From assembly GCA_035468985.1 (NCBI GenBank), contig DATISF010000043.1, positions 79,649 through 143,648 of the forward strand: a DNA stretch of 64,000 nt. Reading direction: 5' to 3'. Position 1 is the first letter of the stretch; each line of letters begins with the position of its first letter. Positions 31,620 to 41,390 of this stretch are shown here, piece after piece. The notes under the pieces were generated by a model. That model did no database searches. It was not told the origin of the DNA and saw nothing but the letters and a program-made list of their open reading frames with translations. This stretch comes from DASVHS01 sp035468985. GTDB lineage: Bacteria > Acidobacteriota > Thermoanaerobaculia > Gp7-AA8. Made by a program: the position numbers and the translations under genes.

Positions 31620-34607
31620 ATGCGTCGCCCGACCTCCGTCCTCCTGTTGTCGCTCATCCTCCTTCTCCCCGCCACCCTCTTCGCCCAGTCCCAGGCGACC
31701 ACCGGCGTCATCGAAGGCGTGGTCACCGACCCCAGCGGCGCCGCGTTGCCCGGCGTCACCGTGACGCTGCGCAACACGGAAACGAACTACACGCAGACGG
31801 TGATCACTGACTCCGGCGGACGGTTCCGCGGAGTGCTGCTGCCACTCGGAAAATACGAGGTCACCGCGGTTCTCGAAGGATTCTCCAAGTCGGTGCTGCG
31901 AGGCTACGAGCTCGCCGTCGGCCAGACGCTCACGGCGAACATGGCGCTGAAGCAGGCCGCGATGTCGGAGCAGATCGTCGTCACCGCCGCGGCACCGCTG
32001 ATCGAGACGGCGCGCACCGAAGGCTCGACGCGCATCGACCAGAAATCGGTCGAAGGTCTTCCGAACAACGGCCGCAACTTCCTCGATTACACCAAGCTCA
32101 CACCGGGCGTGACGATCGTTCAGGGCCCCGACGGCGACGAGCTCTCGATCAACGGCCAGAAAGGCATCACCAACAACATCTCCGTCGACGGAGCCGACTT
32201 CAATAACCCCTTCTTTGGTGAACAGCGCGGCGGCCAGCGCCCCGCCTTCACGTTCAATCTCGACGCCGTCAAAGAGATGGTCGTCATCGGCGACGGTGCG
32301 AACGCGGAGTTCGGCCGCTCGACCTCCGGCTTCGTGAACGTCATCACCAAGTCGGGAACGAACGAGATCCACGGCACAGGGCACCTGGTCTACAAGAACG
32401 ACAGCCTGAGCTCGAATCCCAAGAATCCGGACGGCAGTGAAGCTCCGAAATGGGATCAGAACCAGTCACAGGTCGGATTCACGCTCGGTGGTCCCCTCGT
32501 GAAAGACCAGCTGTTCTACTTCGCCGCCGCCGATTTCCAGAAAGCCAGTTCGACCAAGCAGACGAGCCCGGGCCGCATCGAGCAGCGCGTCGTCGACGCG
32601 TTCGCGAAGCTCGGCAGCCCCGGCGAGAACCTGCCGATCGACCGCACCAATGACGCGCGCGTTCTGCTTCTGAAAGCGGACTGGAACCTCAGCACCCGCA
32701 ACCTGGCCACCCTCCGTTACAACTACACGTGGTCGGAGCAGAAGAACGGCACGTTCGACGTCGACTCGTGGGGCCGCAGCGCCAACGCCATCGAGAAAGA
32801 CGACTCGAACGCGGTGACCGGCTCGCTCGTGAGCACGATCACCAACAGCCTCCTGAACGAGTTCCGCTTCCAGGCCGCCAAGGAGAACCGGCCGCGCCCC
32901 TACAACGGCCCGAACGTCACCGGACAGAGCCGGCCGCTGCCCGACACGGCCTTCGACTTCGGGAGAAGCTACCGTTTCGGCGAGCCGTTCTTCATCCCCG
33001 TCAAGTACTACGACACCCGCGTGCAGTTCAACGACAACGTATCCCTCATCCGAGGCGCGCACTCGTTCAAGCTCGGCGCGGAGTTCAACCGCGTCAGCTC
33101 CGTGCAGACGTTCCTCGGATTTGCCAACGGCCGCTACATCTTCGATTCGACCGACGGCTTCCTGAACTACGTGCGCAATCCGAAGTTCGTGGAGTGCCAG
33201 GTGGGTACGGGTCCGATCACCACATCCGAAGACGGCACGTGCCCGGCCGGCGCCTCGATCGTCGGACCGGTGCTGCTGTACCTCCAGCAGGCCGGCGTCG
33301 GCAACATCAGCGTCGAAGAAGCGGGAACGCAGAGCATTCCGCAGAACGAGCCCGCGGTCTTCGTTCAGGACGCGTGGCAGGTCAACCCGCGCTTCAACGT
33401 CCAGTACGGACTGCGATGGGAAGCGCAGATCGAGCCCGATCCCATCACGCCGCCGAGCCAGGTTTTCTACAACGGATTCATCGGCAAGACGGCCAAGGGC
33501 CAGGAGTTCCCGTCCAACGGCAAGATTCCTTCGGACAAGAAGATGTGGCAGCCGCGCCTGGGCATGACGTGGGATCCGCAGGGCACCGGCCGCAGCGTGT
33601 TCCGCGCGAATGCGGGCATCTTCTACGGACGCGTTCCGGGCCTCACGCTGGCATCCTCGCGCTCGACCAACGGCAGCCGCGGCCAGACGCTCTTCCGCAA
33701 TAGCGCCGCCGCTCCGTTCCTCGGCCCCGTGCCGGCGTATCCGAATCTCATTCCGCAGTCGCAGATCGGCAATCCCGATCATCCTGACGTCTTTGTCTTC
33801 GACAAGAACTTCCGGAACCCGCGCACGAAGTCGGCGAGCGTCTCATGGGAGCAGGAAGTGGTCAGCGACTACGCGATGCTGGTGAAGTACAACTACGCCA
33901 AGGGCGATCACATCACCCGCTTCGTCAACCGCAACGATGCGCTCCTCGGATCGCCGTGGAGCACGGGACTCGGAGCCGACGGGAAGAACGGCATCGGCGC
34001 GTTGACCGTCGTGGAGTCGAGCGCCCGCAGCCAGTACAACGGCGTGACCCTCGGCATCACCAAGCGCCCGTCCCACAACGTCCAGTTCCAGGTCTACTAC
34101 ACGTACTCGAAGGACAAGTCCGACGACGACAACGAGCGCGATCCGTTCACGTTCCGCTACGCCAAGGTCACCGACCTGGCCGCCGAGTACGGCTACTCCG
34201 ATCGCGACCAGCGGCATCGCCTCAACGGATGGATGCTCTGGAACGCGCCGATGGGTCTCGATCTGAACGTGCGTTATTCCTATCGCTCGGCGCAGCCGAA
34301 GTCGATTACCGCGAGCGGAGCGGATGCCAACACCCCGCAGGACCGCATCAACCCCGACGGCTCGGTCACGCAGCGCAACCTCGGCCGTAAGGACAATCAG
34401 TACTCGTCGCTCGATCTGCGGCTGTCGAAAGATTTCCGGTTCGGGAACTACACCCTGCAGCCGGCGCTCGACGTCTTCAATCTCTTCAACGCCAAGAACC
34501 TGCACCGCCCCGAAGTCACGAACCTGATCTTCAACTTCGACGGAACCGTGCAGAGCGGCGTGGGCGAGCCTCGCCAGATGCAGGCGGGAGTGCGTATCCT
34601 CTTCTGA
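31620..34607 (+). CDS. TonB-dependent receptor, Oar-like
   Basis: A 995-residue outer-membrane receptor. ATG 31620 follows AAGGAGACG. Signal peptide (VLLLSLILLLPATLFAQ), then a carboxypeptidase-regulatory domain (GVIEGVVTDPSGAALPGVTV), a plug with DGDELSINGQKGITNNISVD and GFVNVITKSGTNEIHG, and a ~22-strand barrel with repeated VDxxGRSxN-type strands, ending in the outer-membrane signal MQAGVRILF. This architecture is abundant in Acidobacteriota; ligands are usually oligosaccharides, peptides or large complexes and cannot be assigned here. The stop overlaps the next start. Confidence 0.93.
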   Translation: MRRPTSVLLLSLILLLPATLFAQSQATTGVIEGVVTDPSGAALPGVTVTLRNTETNYTQTVITDSGGRFRGVLLPLGKYEVTAVLEGFSKSVLRGYELAVGQTLTANMALKQAAMSEQIVVTAAAPLIETARTEGSTRIDQKSVEGLPNNGRNFLDYTKLTPGVTIVQGPDGDELSINGQKGITNNISVDGADFNNPFFGEQRGGQRPAFTFNLDAVKEMVVIGDGANAEFGRSTSGFVNVITKSGTNEIHGTGHLVYKNDSLSSNPKNPDGSEAPKWDQNQSQVGFTLGGPLVKDQLFYFAAADFQKASSTKQTSPGRIEQRVVDAFAKLGSPGENLPIDRTNDARVLLLKADWNLSTRNLATLRYNYTWSEQKNGTFDVDSWGRSANAIEKDDSNAVTGSLVSTITNSLLNEFRFQAAKENRPRPYNGPNVTGQSRPLPDTAFDFGRSYRFGEPFFIPVKYYDTRVQFNDNVSLIRGAHSFKLGAEFNRVSSVQTFLGFANGRYIFDSTDGFLNYVRNPKFVECQVGTGPITTSEDGTCPAGASIVGPVLLYLQQAGVGNISVEEAGTQSIPQNEPAVFVQDAWQVNPRFNVQYGLRWEAQIEPDPITPPSQVFYNGFIGKTAKGQEFPSNGKIPSDKKMWQPRLGMTWDPQGTGRSVFRANAGIFYGRVPGLTLASSRSTNGSRGQTLFRNSAAAPFLGPVPAYPNLIPQSQIGNPDHPDVFVFDKNFRNPRTKSASVSWEQEVVSDYAMLVKYNYAKGDHITRFVNRNDALLGSPWSTGLGADGKNGIGALTVVESSARSQYNGVTLGITKRPSHNVQFQVYYTYSKDKSDDDNERDPFTFRYAKVTDLAAEYGYSDRDQRHRLNGWMLWNAPMGLDLNVRYSYRSAQPKSITASGADANTPQDRINPDGSVTQRNLGRKDNQYSSLDLRLSKDFRFGNYTLQPALDVFNLFNAKNLHRPEVTNLIFNFDGTVQSGVGEPRQMQAGVRILF

Positions 34608-35248
34608 TGAACCAGCGTGCGATGCGTGCCGTCCTGTTCGACTGGGACGGCACGCTCGTCGATTCCGCCGAGTCCACCTACCGCGTCTACGTCCGACTGT
34701 TTGCCGACTACGGCATCGCCTTCGACCGCGACGTCTTTAGGCGCACCTACTCGCCGGCGTGGCACAACACCTATCGCGATCTCGGCCTCCCCGAAGACCG
34801 ATGGAAGGAGGCCGACGCGAAATGGATGCGGTACTTTGCCGAAGAGACGACGAACCTCATGTCCGGTGCGGCGGAGGCGCTGCAGATGCTGACGGGCCGC
34901 GGGATCGTCTGCGGGATCGTCACCAGCGGCACGCGAAGGCGGATCGTCCGCGAGCTCGTCGACCTCGGCGTCCATCATCATTTTGCGCATGTCGTCTGCG
35001 GCGATGACGGTCACGCGCACAAGCCGCATCCCGAAGCGCTCGCGGCATGCCTGGAGCGGCTCGAGGTGGCGCCGGCGGAAGCCGCGTACGTCGGCGACAC
35101 CGCAGAGGACATGATGATGGCGCGTGCGGCCGGCGTTTTCTCGGTCGGCGTCTTCGGCCCGTTCCCGAATCACGACAGCCTGCGCGCGGCGACGCCCGAT
35201 CTGATCGCCGACACGCTCACGAACGCGGTCCGGCATCTCGTTCCATGA
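34607..35248 (+). CDS. HAD-family phosphatase (phosphoglycolate phosphatase-like)
   Basis: A 213-residue HAD hydrolase with motif I LFDWDGTLVDSAE, motif II GIVTSGTRRRIV, the KPHPEALAACL lysine and motif IV YVGDTAEDMMMARAAGVFSV. The helical cap between residues ~25-85 is of the PGP/beta-phosphoglucomutase type. It removes phosphate from a small metabolite; the substrate is not evident. ATG 34607 overlaps the TBDR stop and its TGA overlaps the next gene (ATGA). Confidence 0.9.
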   Translation: MNQRAMRAVLFDWDGTLVDSAESTYRVYVRLFADYGIAFDRDVFRRTYSPAWHNTYRDLGLPEDRWKEADAKWMRYFAEETTNLMSGAAEALQMLTGRGIVCGIVTSGTRRRIVRELVDLGVHHHFAHVVCGDDGHAHKPHPEALAACLERLEVAPAEAAYVGDTAEDMMMARAAGVFSVGVFGPFPNHDSLRAATPDLIADTLTNAVRHLVP

Positions 35249-35853
35249 CCGATGTCGCGGTCCTCACCGGCGCGAGCAGCGGACTCGGATTCGAGATCGC
35301 TGCCCTGCTGCGAGGCCGCGGAATGAGCGTGGTTGGAGTCGCGCGGCGAGGACCGGACATCAAAGGCGACGCTGCCGAGCGCCGGACCGCGCTCGCCGCG
35401 CTTGCCGAGGCGAAGCGGCGCGGCACGATCCGGCTGCTCGTCAATTGCGCCGGCGCCGGCATCTACCATCCGGCCGGAACGTACACGCCGGAGGAAATCG
35501 ATGAGGTCCTCCGATCGAATCTCATTTCCATGATTAATTTCTGTGATGGATTCATACAACACATTCAAGGCACGATCGTGAACGTGATGTCGACTGCCGC
35601 GCTGACCGGCAAGCCTGGCGAGACCGTCTATTGCGCCGCGAAGTGGGGCGCGCGCGGTTACACGGAGGCGCTGCGGGCGGAGGTGAAGGGGACGCGGATT
35701 CTGGCCGTGTATCCCGGCGGGATGAAGACTCCATTCTGGTCTGCCGATCCCGGGCGAGCCGTTGACTTCATGGATCCGAAGGAGGTCGCCGCGAAGATCG
35801 TCGAAGCGATCTTCGACTCCGACCTCACCGAGCTCGTGCTCAGGCGCGCGTAG
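35245..35853 (+). CDS. Short-chain dehydrogenase/reductase
   Basis: A 202-residue classical SDR with cofactor motif TGASSGLG at the N-terminus, NCAGAG, the catalytic Ser in VNVMSTAALTG and YxxxK in VYCAAKWGARGY. After the active site, VYPGGMKTPFWS is typical. NAD(P)-dependent oxidoreductase of unknown substrate. It is shorter than most SDRs because the N-terminal segment after the Rossmann motif is compact. It is coupled to the HAD gene by ATGA. Confidence 0.9.
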   Translation: MTDVAVLTGASSGLGFEIAALLRGRGMSVVGVARRGPDIKGDAAERRTALAALAEAKRRGTIRLLVNCAGAGIYHPAGTYTPEEIDEVLRSNLISMINFCDGFIQHIQGTIVNVMSTAALTGKPGETVYCAAKWGARGYTEALRAEVKGTRILAVYPGGMKTPFWSADPGRAVDFMDPKEVAAKIVEAIFDSDLTELVLRRA

Positions 35854-35914
35854 CCGCGATCACCGCACTTTGTGACCGGGATGCTCGCGGCGCGTTGCGG
35901 CGTGCGGTTCTCAT

Positions 35915-37108
35915 GTGGGCATGCCGAGGAGTGACAGCCGGCGTGCGCTTTTGCTGACGACGATCTTCGCCGCGGCCCTGCTTCTGGCCGGCGGTCTCTC
36001 GGCGCTCGGGCTCATCGCCGCCCGCTCGCTGCGGGAGCGCGATCGCGCCGTGCAGGAGGGCGCGCTCCTGCGGCTGGCGCACGATCTCGAAGCGCAGTTG
36101 CGAGAGAGGGGGCCGGCCGATCCGGCTCAACGGCTCGAGGAGTTTCTCCGCGCTCACGGGAACGAACTGGCCGGGATCGAGCTTGCCGGTCCTTCCGGCA
36201 CCATAGGATCTGCCGGCCGGCTCGGTCCGAATCCGGTTGAAACGAACGTCGCCCTCGGTCCCTCATGGCGCGACCTTGCCGGAGGAGGAGAGATGGCGCG
36301 TTTCGGCCGCGGCTATCCTCCGTTCCGGCTGCGGCTGACCGCCACCGCGGACGCCGGCTCGCACGAGCGGATCGCGCGCATGCTCGTCGCCGGATCGGCC
36401 ATTGCCGCGGTTGCCCTTTTCGCGTTCGCGTCGCTGGCGGCCCTCGGGATGCTCGAACGCGAGAAGCGATTCGTTCTGCAGGCGGAACGGCGCCAGCTCG
36501 AAGTGGCCGCGCTGGCCGGTGCAGGTCTCGCCCACCGCATCCGCACCCCGCTCGCGACCATCAAGGGCACGGCCCAGATGCTCGAGGGGCAGTTGACCGA
36601 GCGCGGCGCCGAGCGCGCCCGCCGCATTGTCTCGGAGTCGGAGCGCGTCGACGCCATGATCCGCCGGCTGCTCGAATTCGCGCGTCCCCCGGAGCCGGCG
36701 CCGGAGTCGTTCGATGTGATGTCGCTCGTGAAGAGGGTGGGACGCGACGGCGAGGTCCGTGTCGCCGGGCCCGAATCGCTTGCCGCATTCGCCGATCCCG
36801 AGCAGATCGAGATGGTGATCGACGAGCTCGTGAGCAACGCGCGCGCATTCGACAGCGGACCGATCGAGATCGTCGCAGCTTCGACCGTCTCCGCCTGCCG
36901 CATCGAAGTGCGCGATCGCGGCGCCGGCCTGTCGATCGCCGCCGAGCGTGCTCTCGATCCTTACGTAACCACGCGCGCCGACGGTACCGGTCTCGGTCTG
37001 GCGATCGCCAACGCGCTGGTGCGGAGCAACGGCGGAGCTCTGACCCTCGAGAATCGTGAAGGCGGCGGCTGCGTCGCCAGGATCGAGATCCCATCGGGGG
37101 CACGATGA
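35915..37108 (+). CDS. Membrane sensor histidine kinase (NtrB-like)
   Basis: A 397-residue sensor kinase with an N-terminal helix (ALLLTTIFAAALLLAGGLSA), a ~110-residue extracytoplasmic sensor, a second helix (LVAGSAIAAVALFAFASLAA), HisKA and HATPase. The phospho-accepting His207 lies in GLAHRIRTPLATIKG, where Arg replaces the common Glu. N-box-like VIDELVSNARAF, G1 RDRGAGLS and G2 TGLGLAIANALV are clear. Start may be GTG 35915 or ATG 35921; no good ribosome-binding site is visible. It overlaps the response-regulator gene by ATGA, forming a two-component pair. Confidence 0.92.
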   Translation: MGMPRSDSRRALLLTTIFAAALLLAGGLSALGLIAARSLRERDRAVQEGALLRLAHDLEAQLRERGPADPAQRLEEFLRAHGNELAGIELAGPSGTIGSAGRLGPNPVETNVALGPSWRDLAGGGEMARFGRGYPPFRLRLTATADAGSHERIARMLVAGSAIAAVALFAFASLAALGMLEREKRFVLQAERRQLEVAALAGAGLAHRIRTPLATIKGTAQMLEGQLTERGAERARRIVSESERVDAMIRRLLEFARPPEPAPESFDVMSLVKRVGRDGEVRVAGPESLAAFADPEQIEMVIDELVSNARAFDSGPIEIVAASTVSACRIEVRDRGAGLSIAAERALDPYVTTRADGTGLGLAIANALVRSNGGALTLENREGGGCVARIEIPSGAR

Positions 37109-38379
37109 GTGCGATCCTGGTCGTTGATGACGACGCGTCCTTTCGCGCCATGATGCGGGACATCCTCGAGCAGGATCGGCATCGCGTCGTCGAAGCGGCC
37201 AGCGGTGATGCTGCGCTCGAACTGTTGCGGCGCGCAAGGGTCGACCTGGTCATCGCCGACCAACGGATGCCGGGACGCAGCGGCCTCGATCTTCTGCGCG
37301 AGTTGCGGTCACGTCCCGGCTCGCCACCGGTCATTCTGATGACCGGTTACGGCACCATTCCCGAAGCGGTCGAAGCGGTCCGCCTCGGAGCGGCCGACTA
37401 TCTGACGAAGCCGTTCGAGTCGCCCGCTGCCGTTCTCGAAGTCGTGGCACGCGCGCTCGATGTCGCCCCCGACGATGCCATCGTCGCGACCACACGTGCC
37501 ATGAACGAGGTGATCGAGACCGCCGACCGCGTTGCGCCGCGCGACGTTCCGGTCCTGATCGAGGGCGAGTCGGGCACCGGCAAGGAGCTTCTGGCGCGGC
37601 GCATCCATGTCCGCTCGGCGCGCGCTCAGCAGGCGTTCGTCGCGGTGAACTGTGCCGCAATGCCGGAAACGCTTGCCGAGAGCGAGCTGTTCGGGCACGA
37701 GCGGGGCGCATTCACCGGCGCCGACCGCGCCCGCGAGGGCCGCTTCGAGGAAGCGCATCGCGGCACGCTTTTCCTCGACGAGATCGGCGAACTGCCGCCG
37801 GCGATCCAGGCGAAGCTTCTCCGGGCGCTCGAGGAACGGGTCATCCGCCGGCTCGGCGCGTCGCGCGATATGCCGGTCGACGTCCGCGTGGTGGCCGCCA
37901 CCAACCGCGATCTTGGCGATGCCGTCGAGCATGGCGCGTTCCGGCGCGATCTCTTCTTCCGCCTCGCGGTCGTCTCGCTGCGCATTCCGCCGCTTGGCGA
38001 GCGCATCGACGACATCGAGCCGCTGGCGCGTCACCTCGCGGCGCACCTCAGCCGCCGCCACCGCCTTCCCGAACCAGTGATCGAACGCGATGCAGTCGAT
38101 CGTCTCGTACAGCGGGAGTGGCCGGGCAACGTGCGCGAACTGCGCAATGTCCTCGAACGTGCCATCGTCATGCGCGGCGGCGCGCCGATCCGCGCCGTCG
38201 ATCTTGATCCGCAGTCGGACAGTCCCACCCTCCTGCATCGCGCCGAGGCCGCATCCGATAAGGAGACGATCATGGACGCACTGCGGCGCTCCAGCGGCAA
38301 CCGAGAAGACGCCGCCCGTCTCCTCGGCGTCTCGGTCCGCACGCTCTACTACCGCCTCCGCCGCCTCGGTCTGAACTGA
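37105..38379 (+). CDS. Sigma-54-dependent response regulator (NtrC family)
   Basis: A 424-residue regulator: receiver domain (Asp52 in DLVIADQRMPG, Lys in LTKPFES), AAA+ domain with Walker A GESGTGKE (~154), the sigma-54 contact loop GAFTGA (~201) and Walker B LFLDEIGELP, then a Fis-type helix-turn-helix (RSSGNREDAARLLGVSVRTLYYRL). It activates sigma-54 promoters when phosphorylated by the adjacent kinase. Targets are not evident; no convincing -24/-12 element was seen directly downstream. Confidence 0.96.
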   Translation: MSAILVVDDDASFRAMMRDILEQDRHRVVEAASGDAALELLRRARVDLVIADQRMPGRSGLDLLRELRSRPGSPPVILMTGYGTIPEAVEAVRLGAADYLTKPFESPAAVLEVVARALDVAPDDAIVATTRAMNEVIETADRVAPRDVPVLIEGESGTGKELLARRIHVRSARAQQAFVAVNCAAMPETLAESELFGHERGAFTGADRAREGRFEEAHRGTLFLDEIGELPPAIQAKLLRALEERVIRRLGASRDMPVDVRVVAATNRDLGDAVEHGAFRRDLFFRLAVVSLRIPPLGERIDDIEPLARHLAAHLSRRHRLPEPVIERDAVDRLVQREWPGNVRELRNVLERAIVMRGGAPIRAVDLDPQSDSPTLLHRAEAASDKETIMDALRRSSGNREDAARLLGVSVRTLYYRLRRLGLN

Positions 38380-38500
38380 CTGCAACCCGGGTGCAATCGC
38401 GCTGCAAAAACTTGCAGGCACCGGACGCCGTATCCTGAGATCTCAATCGTTTAGCCAGTGGATCTGCGCGTGCGATGGATGTCTCCCGAAGGAGATGTCC

Positions 38501-39304
38501 ATGAAACGAATTTCTCTCATTGTCAGCATCCCGATTCTTCTCATCGTCACCGTTGTCGCGTTCGCACAGCAGTCGCGCGGCACACCGCCCGTCGCTTCGA
38601 CGCCCGTCACGATCTCTGGCACGGTCGTGAGCTTCAGCGCCGGGTTCGGCGCGGGTCTGCCGACGCTCATCGTTCGCGACGGCACATCCGACAAGGCGTT
38701 CACCCTCGGTCCATTCTGGTATCTGCAGAACGCGTCGTTTGCCGCCGCCCCCGGCGATCAGGTCAGGATCGATGCGGTCGCATGCACCCACTGCGCGAAC
38801 GGCTACGCGGTCGTGTCGGTCCTCAATCTGACGAGCGGCAAAGAGCTGACCCTGCGCGACCCAGCTGGAGTCCCGCTCTGGCAGAACCGTCAGCGCGGAA
38901 ACGCGTTCGGACCGGGTGCCGGTCCGGCCAATGGCCAGCGTTCCGGCGGGTATCAGGGCGCCGGCTGCGCCGGTTTGTACGGACCGGACCTGACCCGCAA
39001 GGCTTCGTTCGAAGGGACAATCGTGTCGTTCAGCGGCGGACCGGGCGTTGGCCAGCCTGAGCTGACGGTGTCCACCGCTGCCGGGCAGAAGGTGTTCCTC
39101 GTAGCGCCGTACCGCGTCGTCATCGATGCCGGCTATGGGTTTGCGCCGGGCGCCGTCATCGCGCTCACGGCGGCTCCCGTCGATCACGACGGCGAAGAGG
39201 AGTGGGTTGTCCTCACTCTCACCGACGCCGCGACCGGCCTCGAGCTGATCTTCCGCGACGAGAACGGCGATCCGGCCGGTGGTCACGGCCACGGCCGCCC
39301 GTAG
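38501..39304 (+). CDS. Exported duplicated-domain protein, unknown
   Basis: A 267-residue protein with a signal peptide (RISLIVSIPILLIVTVVAFA) and two similar beta-domains: VTISGTVVSFSAGFGAGLPT (~39-125) and ASFEGTIVSFSGGPGVGQPE (~168-255). Each is followed by strands such as TLIVRDG/ELTVSTA and ends in LxLxDxxTGxEL-like segments, so it is an internal duplication of an OB-like module. A CTHC motif lies at ~98 and a GHGHG tail at the C-terminus. ATG 38501 follows AAGGAGATG. No family recognised; perhaps metal-related, by the His tail only. The 120 bases upstream hold two TGCA-type inverted repeats. Confidence 0.75.
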   Translation: MKRISLIVSIPILLIVTVVAFAQQSRGTPPVASTPVTISGTVVSFSAGFGAGLPTLIVRDGTSDKAFTLGPFWYLQNASFAAAPGDQVRIDAVACTHCANGYAVVSVLNLTSGKELTLRDPAGVPLWQNRQRGNAFGPGAGPANGQRSGGYQGAGCAGLYGPDLTRKASFEGTIVSFSGGPGVGQPELTVSTAAGQKVFLVAPYRVVIDAGYGFAPGAVIALTAAPVDHDGEEEWVVLTLTDAATGLELIFRDENGDPAGGHGHGRP

Positions 39305-39317
39305 TTCAACGATCCCA

Positions 39318-39366
39318 ATGGAGCCCCGGCTGCAGCCGGGGCTTCACCGGCTCAAGCCGGGGCTCG
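39318..39366. repeat. R3 double hairpin upstream of dusB
   Basis: ATGGAGCCCCGGCTGCAGCC then GGGGCTTCACCGGCTCAAGC and CGGGGCTC. Reference intergenic copy of the repeat also found in cusA, the receiver-kinase gene and at 42753. Confidence 0.85.
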
Positions 39367-39418
39367 ATTACCCGTCGGAACATTGCCATTCACCTCCGCG
39401 TTAGACTGCATCCCGGAG

Positions 39419-40405
39419 ATGAATTTCATCGAGAAATCGTTCGACATCGGGCCGGTCCGCATCGACCCGCCCCTCGCCCTCGCGCCGATGGCCGAGGTGA
39501 CGGACACCTACTACCGCTCGCTGATCAAGGAGTTGGGCGGGGTGGGGCTCGTCGTCTCCGAGTTCATCTCGTCCGAGGGGCTGACGCGGAAGAACGATCG
39601 CAGCCACAAGATGCTCACCTTCAGCGAGGCGGAGCGGCCTGTGGCGATCCAGATCTACGGCGGCGATCCCGATCGCATGGACGACGCGGCGGCAATCGTC
39701 GAGCGCGAGGGCGTCGACATCGTCGACATCAATATGGGATGCCCGGTGAAGAAGATCGTCAACAGCGGCGCCGGCTCGGGCATGTTGAAGGATTTCGACA
39801 AAGCGGCCCGTACGGTCGAGAAGATCGTCAAGCGCGTGAAGATCCCGGTCACGGTCAAGGTGCGCAAGGGGTGGGAGACCGACAACGTTCTGCCTCTCCT
39901 GAAGCGCTTCGAAGAGATCGGCGTGAAGGCGATCGCCATCCACGGCCGCACGCGCAGCGAGGCCTACACCGGTGCGAGCGACTGGGAGTACATCAAGTAC
40001 GTCAAGGAGAACCTGCGCATCCCGGTATTCGGCAACGGTGACGTGAAGAGTCCCGCCGATGCCATGCGCATGTTCGAGACGACCGGCGTGGACGGCGTGA
40101 TGATCGGCCGAGCCGCGCTGCACAATCCGTTCATCTTCCGCGACATTCACGCGTACGTGAACGGTGCGCCGATGGTCGGCAACGAGGTCGAGCAGCGCAT
40201 CGAGGCCATGCAGCGCTATCTCGCCAAGATCGATGCCGCACCGCAGGTCGACAAGTGGAAGCTGCACAAGGCCCGGACCGTGATCGGCTGGTTCTCCAAA
40301 GGCATCCCGCACGGCAAGGACATCCGTCTCGGACTCCAGGACATCGCGGCGGTGGCGGACGCGCAGCGTCTGCTCGATGCGGCGCGCGAGCGCATCGCCG
40401 CCTGA
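39419..40405 (+). CDS. dusB: tRNA-dihydrouridine synthase B
   Basis: An FMN-dependent enzyme of 328 residues that reduces uridines in the tRNA D-loop. ALAPMAEVTDTYYRSLI starts the TIM barrel, VDIVDINMGCPVKKIV gives the family motif with the catalytic Cys context, and IAIHGRTRSEAYTG and PVFGNGDVKSPADA are FMN-binding signatures, with GVMIGRAALHNPFIF. ATG 39419 is preferred over an upstream TTG at 39383 because the family N-terminus begins IEKSFDIGPVRI. The helical RNA-binding domain is at the C-terminus. Confidence 0.93.
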   Translation: MNFIEKSFDIGPVRIDPPLALAPMAEVTDTYYRSLIKELGGVGLVVSEFISSEGLTRKNDRSHKMLTFSEAERPVAIQIYGGDPDRMDDAAAIVEREGVDIVDINMGCPVKKIVNSGAGSGMLKDFDKAARTVEKIVKRVKIPVTVKVRKGWETDNVLPLLKRFEEIGVKAIAIHGRTRSEAYTGASDWEYIKYVKENLRIPVFGNGDVKSPADAMRMFETTGVDGVMIGRAALHNPFIFRDIHAYVNGAPMVGNEVEQRIEAMQRYLAKIDAAPQVDKWKLHKARTVIGWFSKGIPHGKDIRLGLQDIAAVADAQRLLDAARERIAA

Positions 40406-40414
40406 GGTTCCCCG

Positions 40415-41380
40415 ATGCCGTTTCCCGAGCACATTGAAGCGGTCTTCGCCGCATTCGGCATTGCAGCCGATACGAAGGCGGCACTCTACGATCTCTACGT
40501 TTCGATGGGGTCGGAGGTGCTCGAGGTCTTCGCCGAAGTCTCGGAGACCGTGTCGTCGCCGTCGATCCTCCGGCCGGAGGACACGCTGCGCATCAAAGAA
40601 GTGATCGTGGAGCGGTATCTCACGCGCAATCACCCGCGCTGGATCGGCAACATTCCGACGCCCAGCTTCTGGTCGCCGCGGGTTTCGGAGGGACGTGCGT
40701 CGGGTCTGGCCGTTCCGATCGGCGGCGTTCAGAAGATCGCCCAACAGGTGATCGGCGATGATCAGCCGGTCCCCGCCGGAATCATGATGCTGGGACGCAA
40801 CGCGCACTTCGGTGGGCGCGAGGAGACGATTTCCTTCGACGTGATCGCCGCCGATCTCGACGATGCGATTGCCATCGGCAAGGCCGTCGGTCAGCAGCAC
40901 ACGCTGCCGGGATCGGTCGGAGAGACGAGCGGCACGTTCGACGCCCGGCGCAACGTCGCGTTGATCTGGGAAGTGCAGCCGAACGTCTACAAGCCGGCCG
41001 GCGATCGCAACCGCGCCATCTCCAAGATCTACCGGCGCCATCGCAACTGGCACATTCTGACGCTCGCCGCGGCGCTGGACTGGCTCGGGCAGCGCGGCGC
41101 GACGATCTTCATCCTCAAAGGGCAGGCGCTGGCGATCACGCACGAGGTCAATCCGCAGAAGCCGGTGTCGCCGATGATCGCCGCCCTGCACGACCGCACC
41201 GTTGCCGACGTCGCCGCCGCCCTCGGCATCGAGCTGTGCGCGCCCGAGGTGGCCGACGACGAACTGCTCCGCGAGTCGATCGTCATGAACCACGCGCTGC
41301 GGAAGCACGTGCTCGGGCATGGGGCGCAGGATGTGATGTGGCGAGCGGGGCGGAATGCCGGCGCACCGCAGCCGTGTTAA
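40415..41380 (+). CDS. Unknown conserved-looking soluble protein
   Basis: A 321-residue protein between dusB and rimO, in the same direction. I do not recognise the family. The N-terminal ~70 residues are helical; the remainder has well-formed alpha/beta segments (GLAVPIGGVQKIAQQVIGDD, ISFDVIAADLDDAIAIGKAV, ATIFILKGQALAITHEVN) and no signal peptide or membrane helix. The recurrent Gly/His motifs (RNAHFGGREE, RHRNWHILT, KHVLGHGAQDVMWR) suggest an enzyme, but no catalytic signature can be named. ATG 40415 lies 10 bases after the dusB stop. Confidence 0.6.
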   Translation: MPFPEHIEAVFAAFGIAADTKAALYDLYVSMGSEVLEVFAEVSETVSSPSILRPEDTLRIKEVIVERYLTRNHPRWIGNIPTPSFWSPRVSEGRASGLAVPIGGVQKIAQQVIGDDQPVPAGIMMLGRNAHFGGREETISFDVIAADLDDAIAIGKAVGQQHTLPGSVGETSGTFDARRNVALIWEVQPNVYKPAGDRNRAISKIYRRHRNWHILTLAAALDWLGQRGATIFILKGQALAITHEVNPQKPVSPMIAALHDRTVADVAAALGIELCAPEVADDELLRESIVMNHALRKHVLGHGAQDVMWRAGRNAGAPQPC

Positions 41381-41390
41381 ATCACTTCCT

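Noticed and set aside
38380..38500. Sigma-54 promoter after the NtrC-type gene
   Set aside because: TGCA inverted repeats are present but no GG-N10-GC pair at proper spacing with the consensus.
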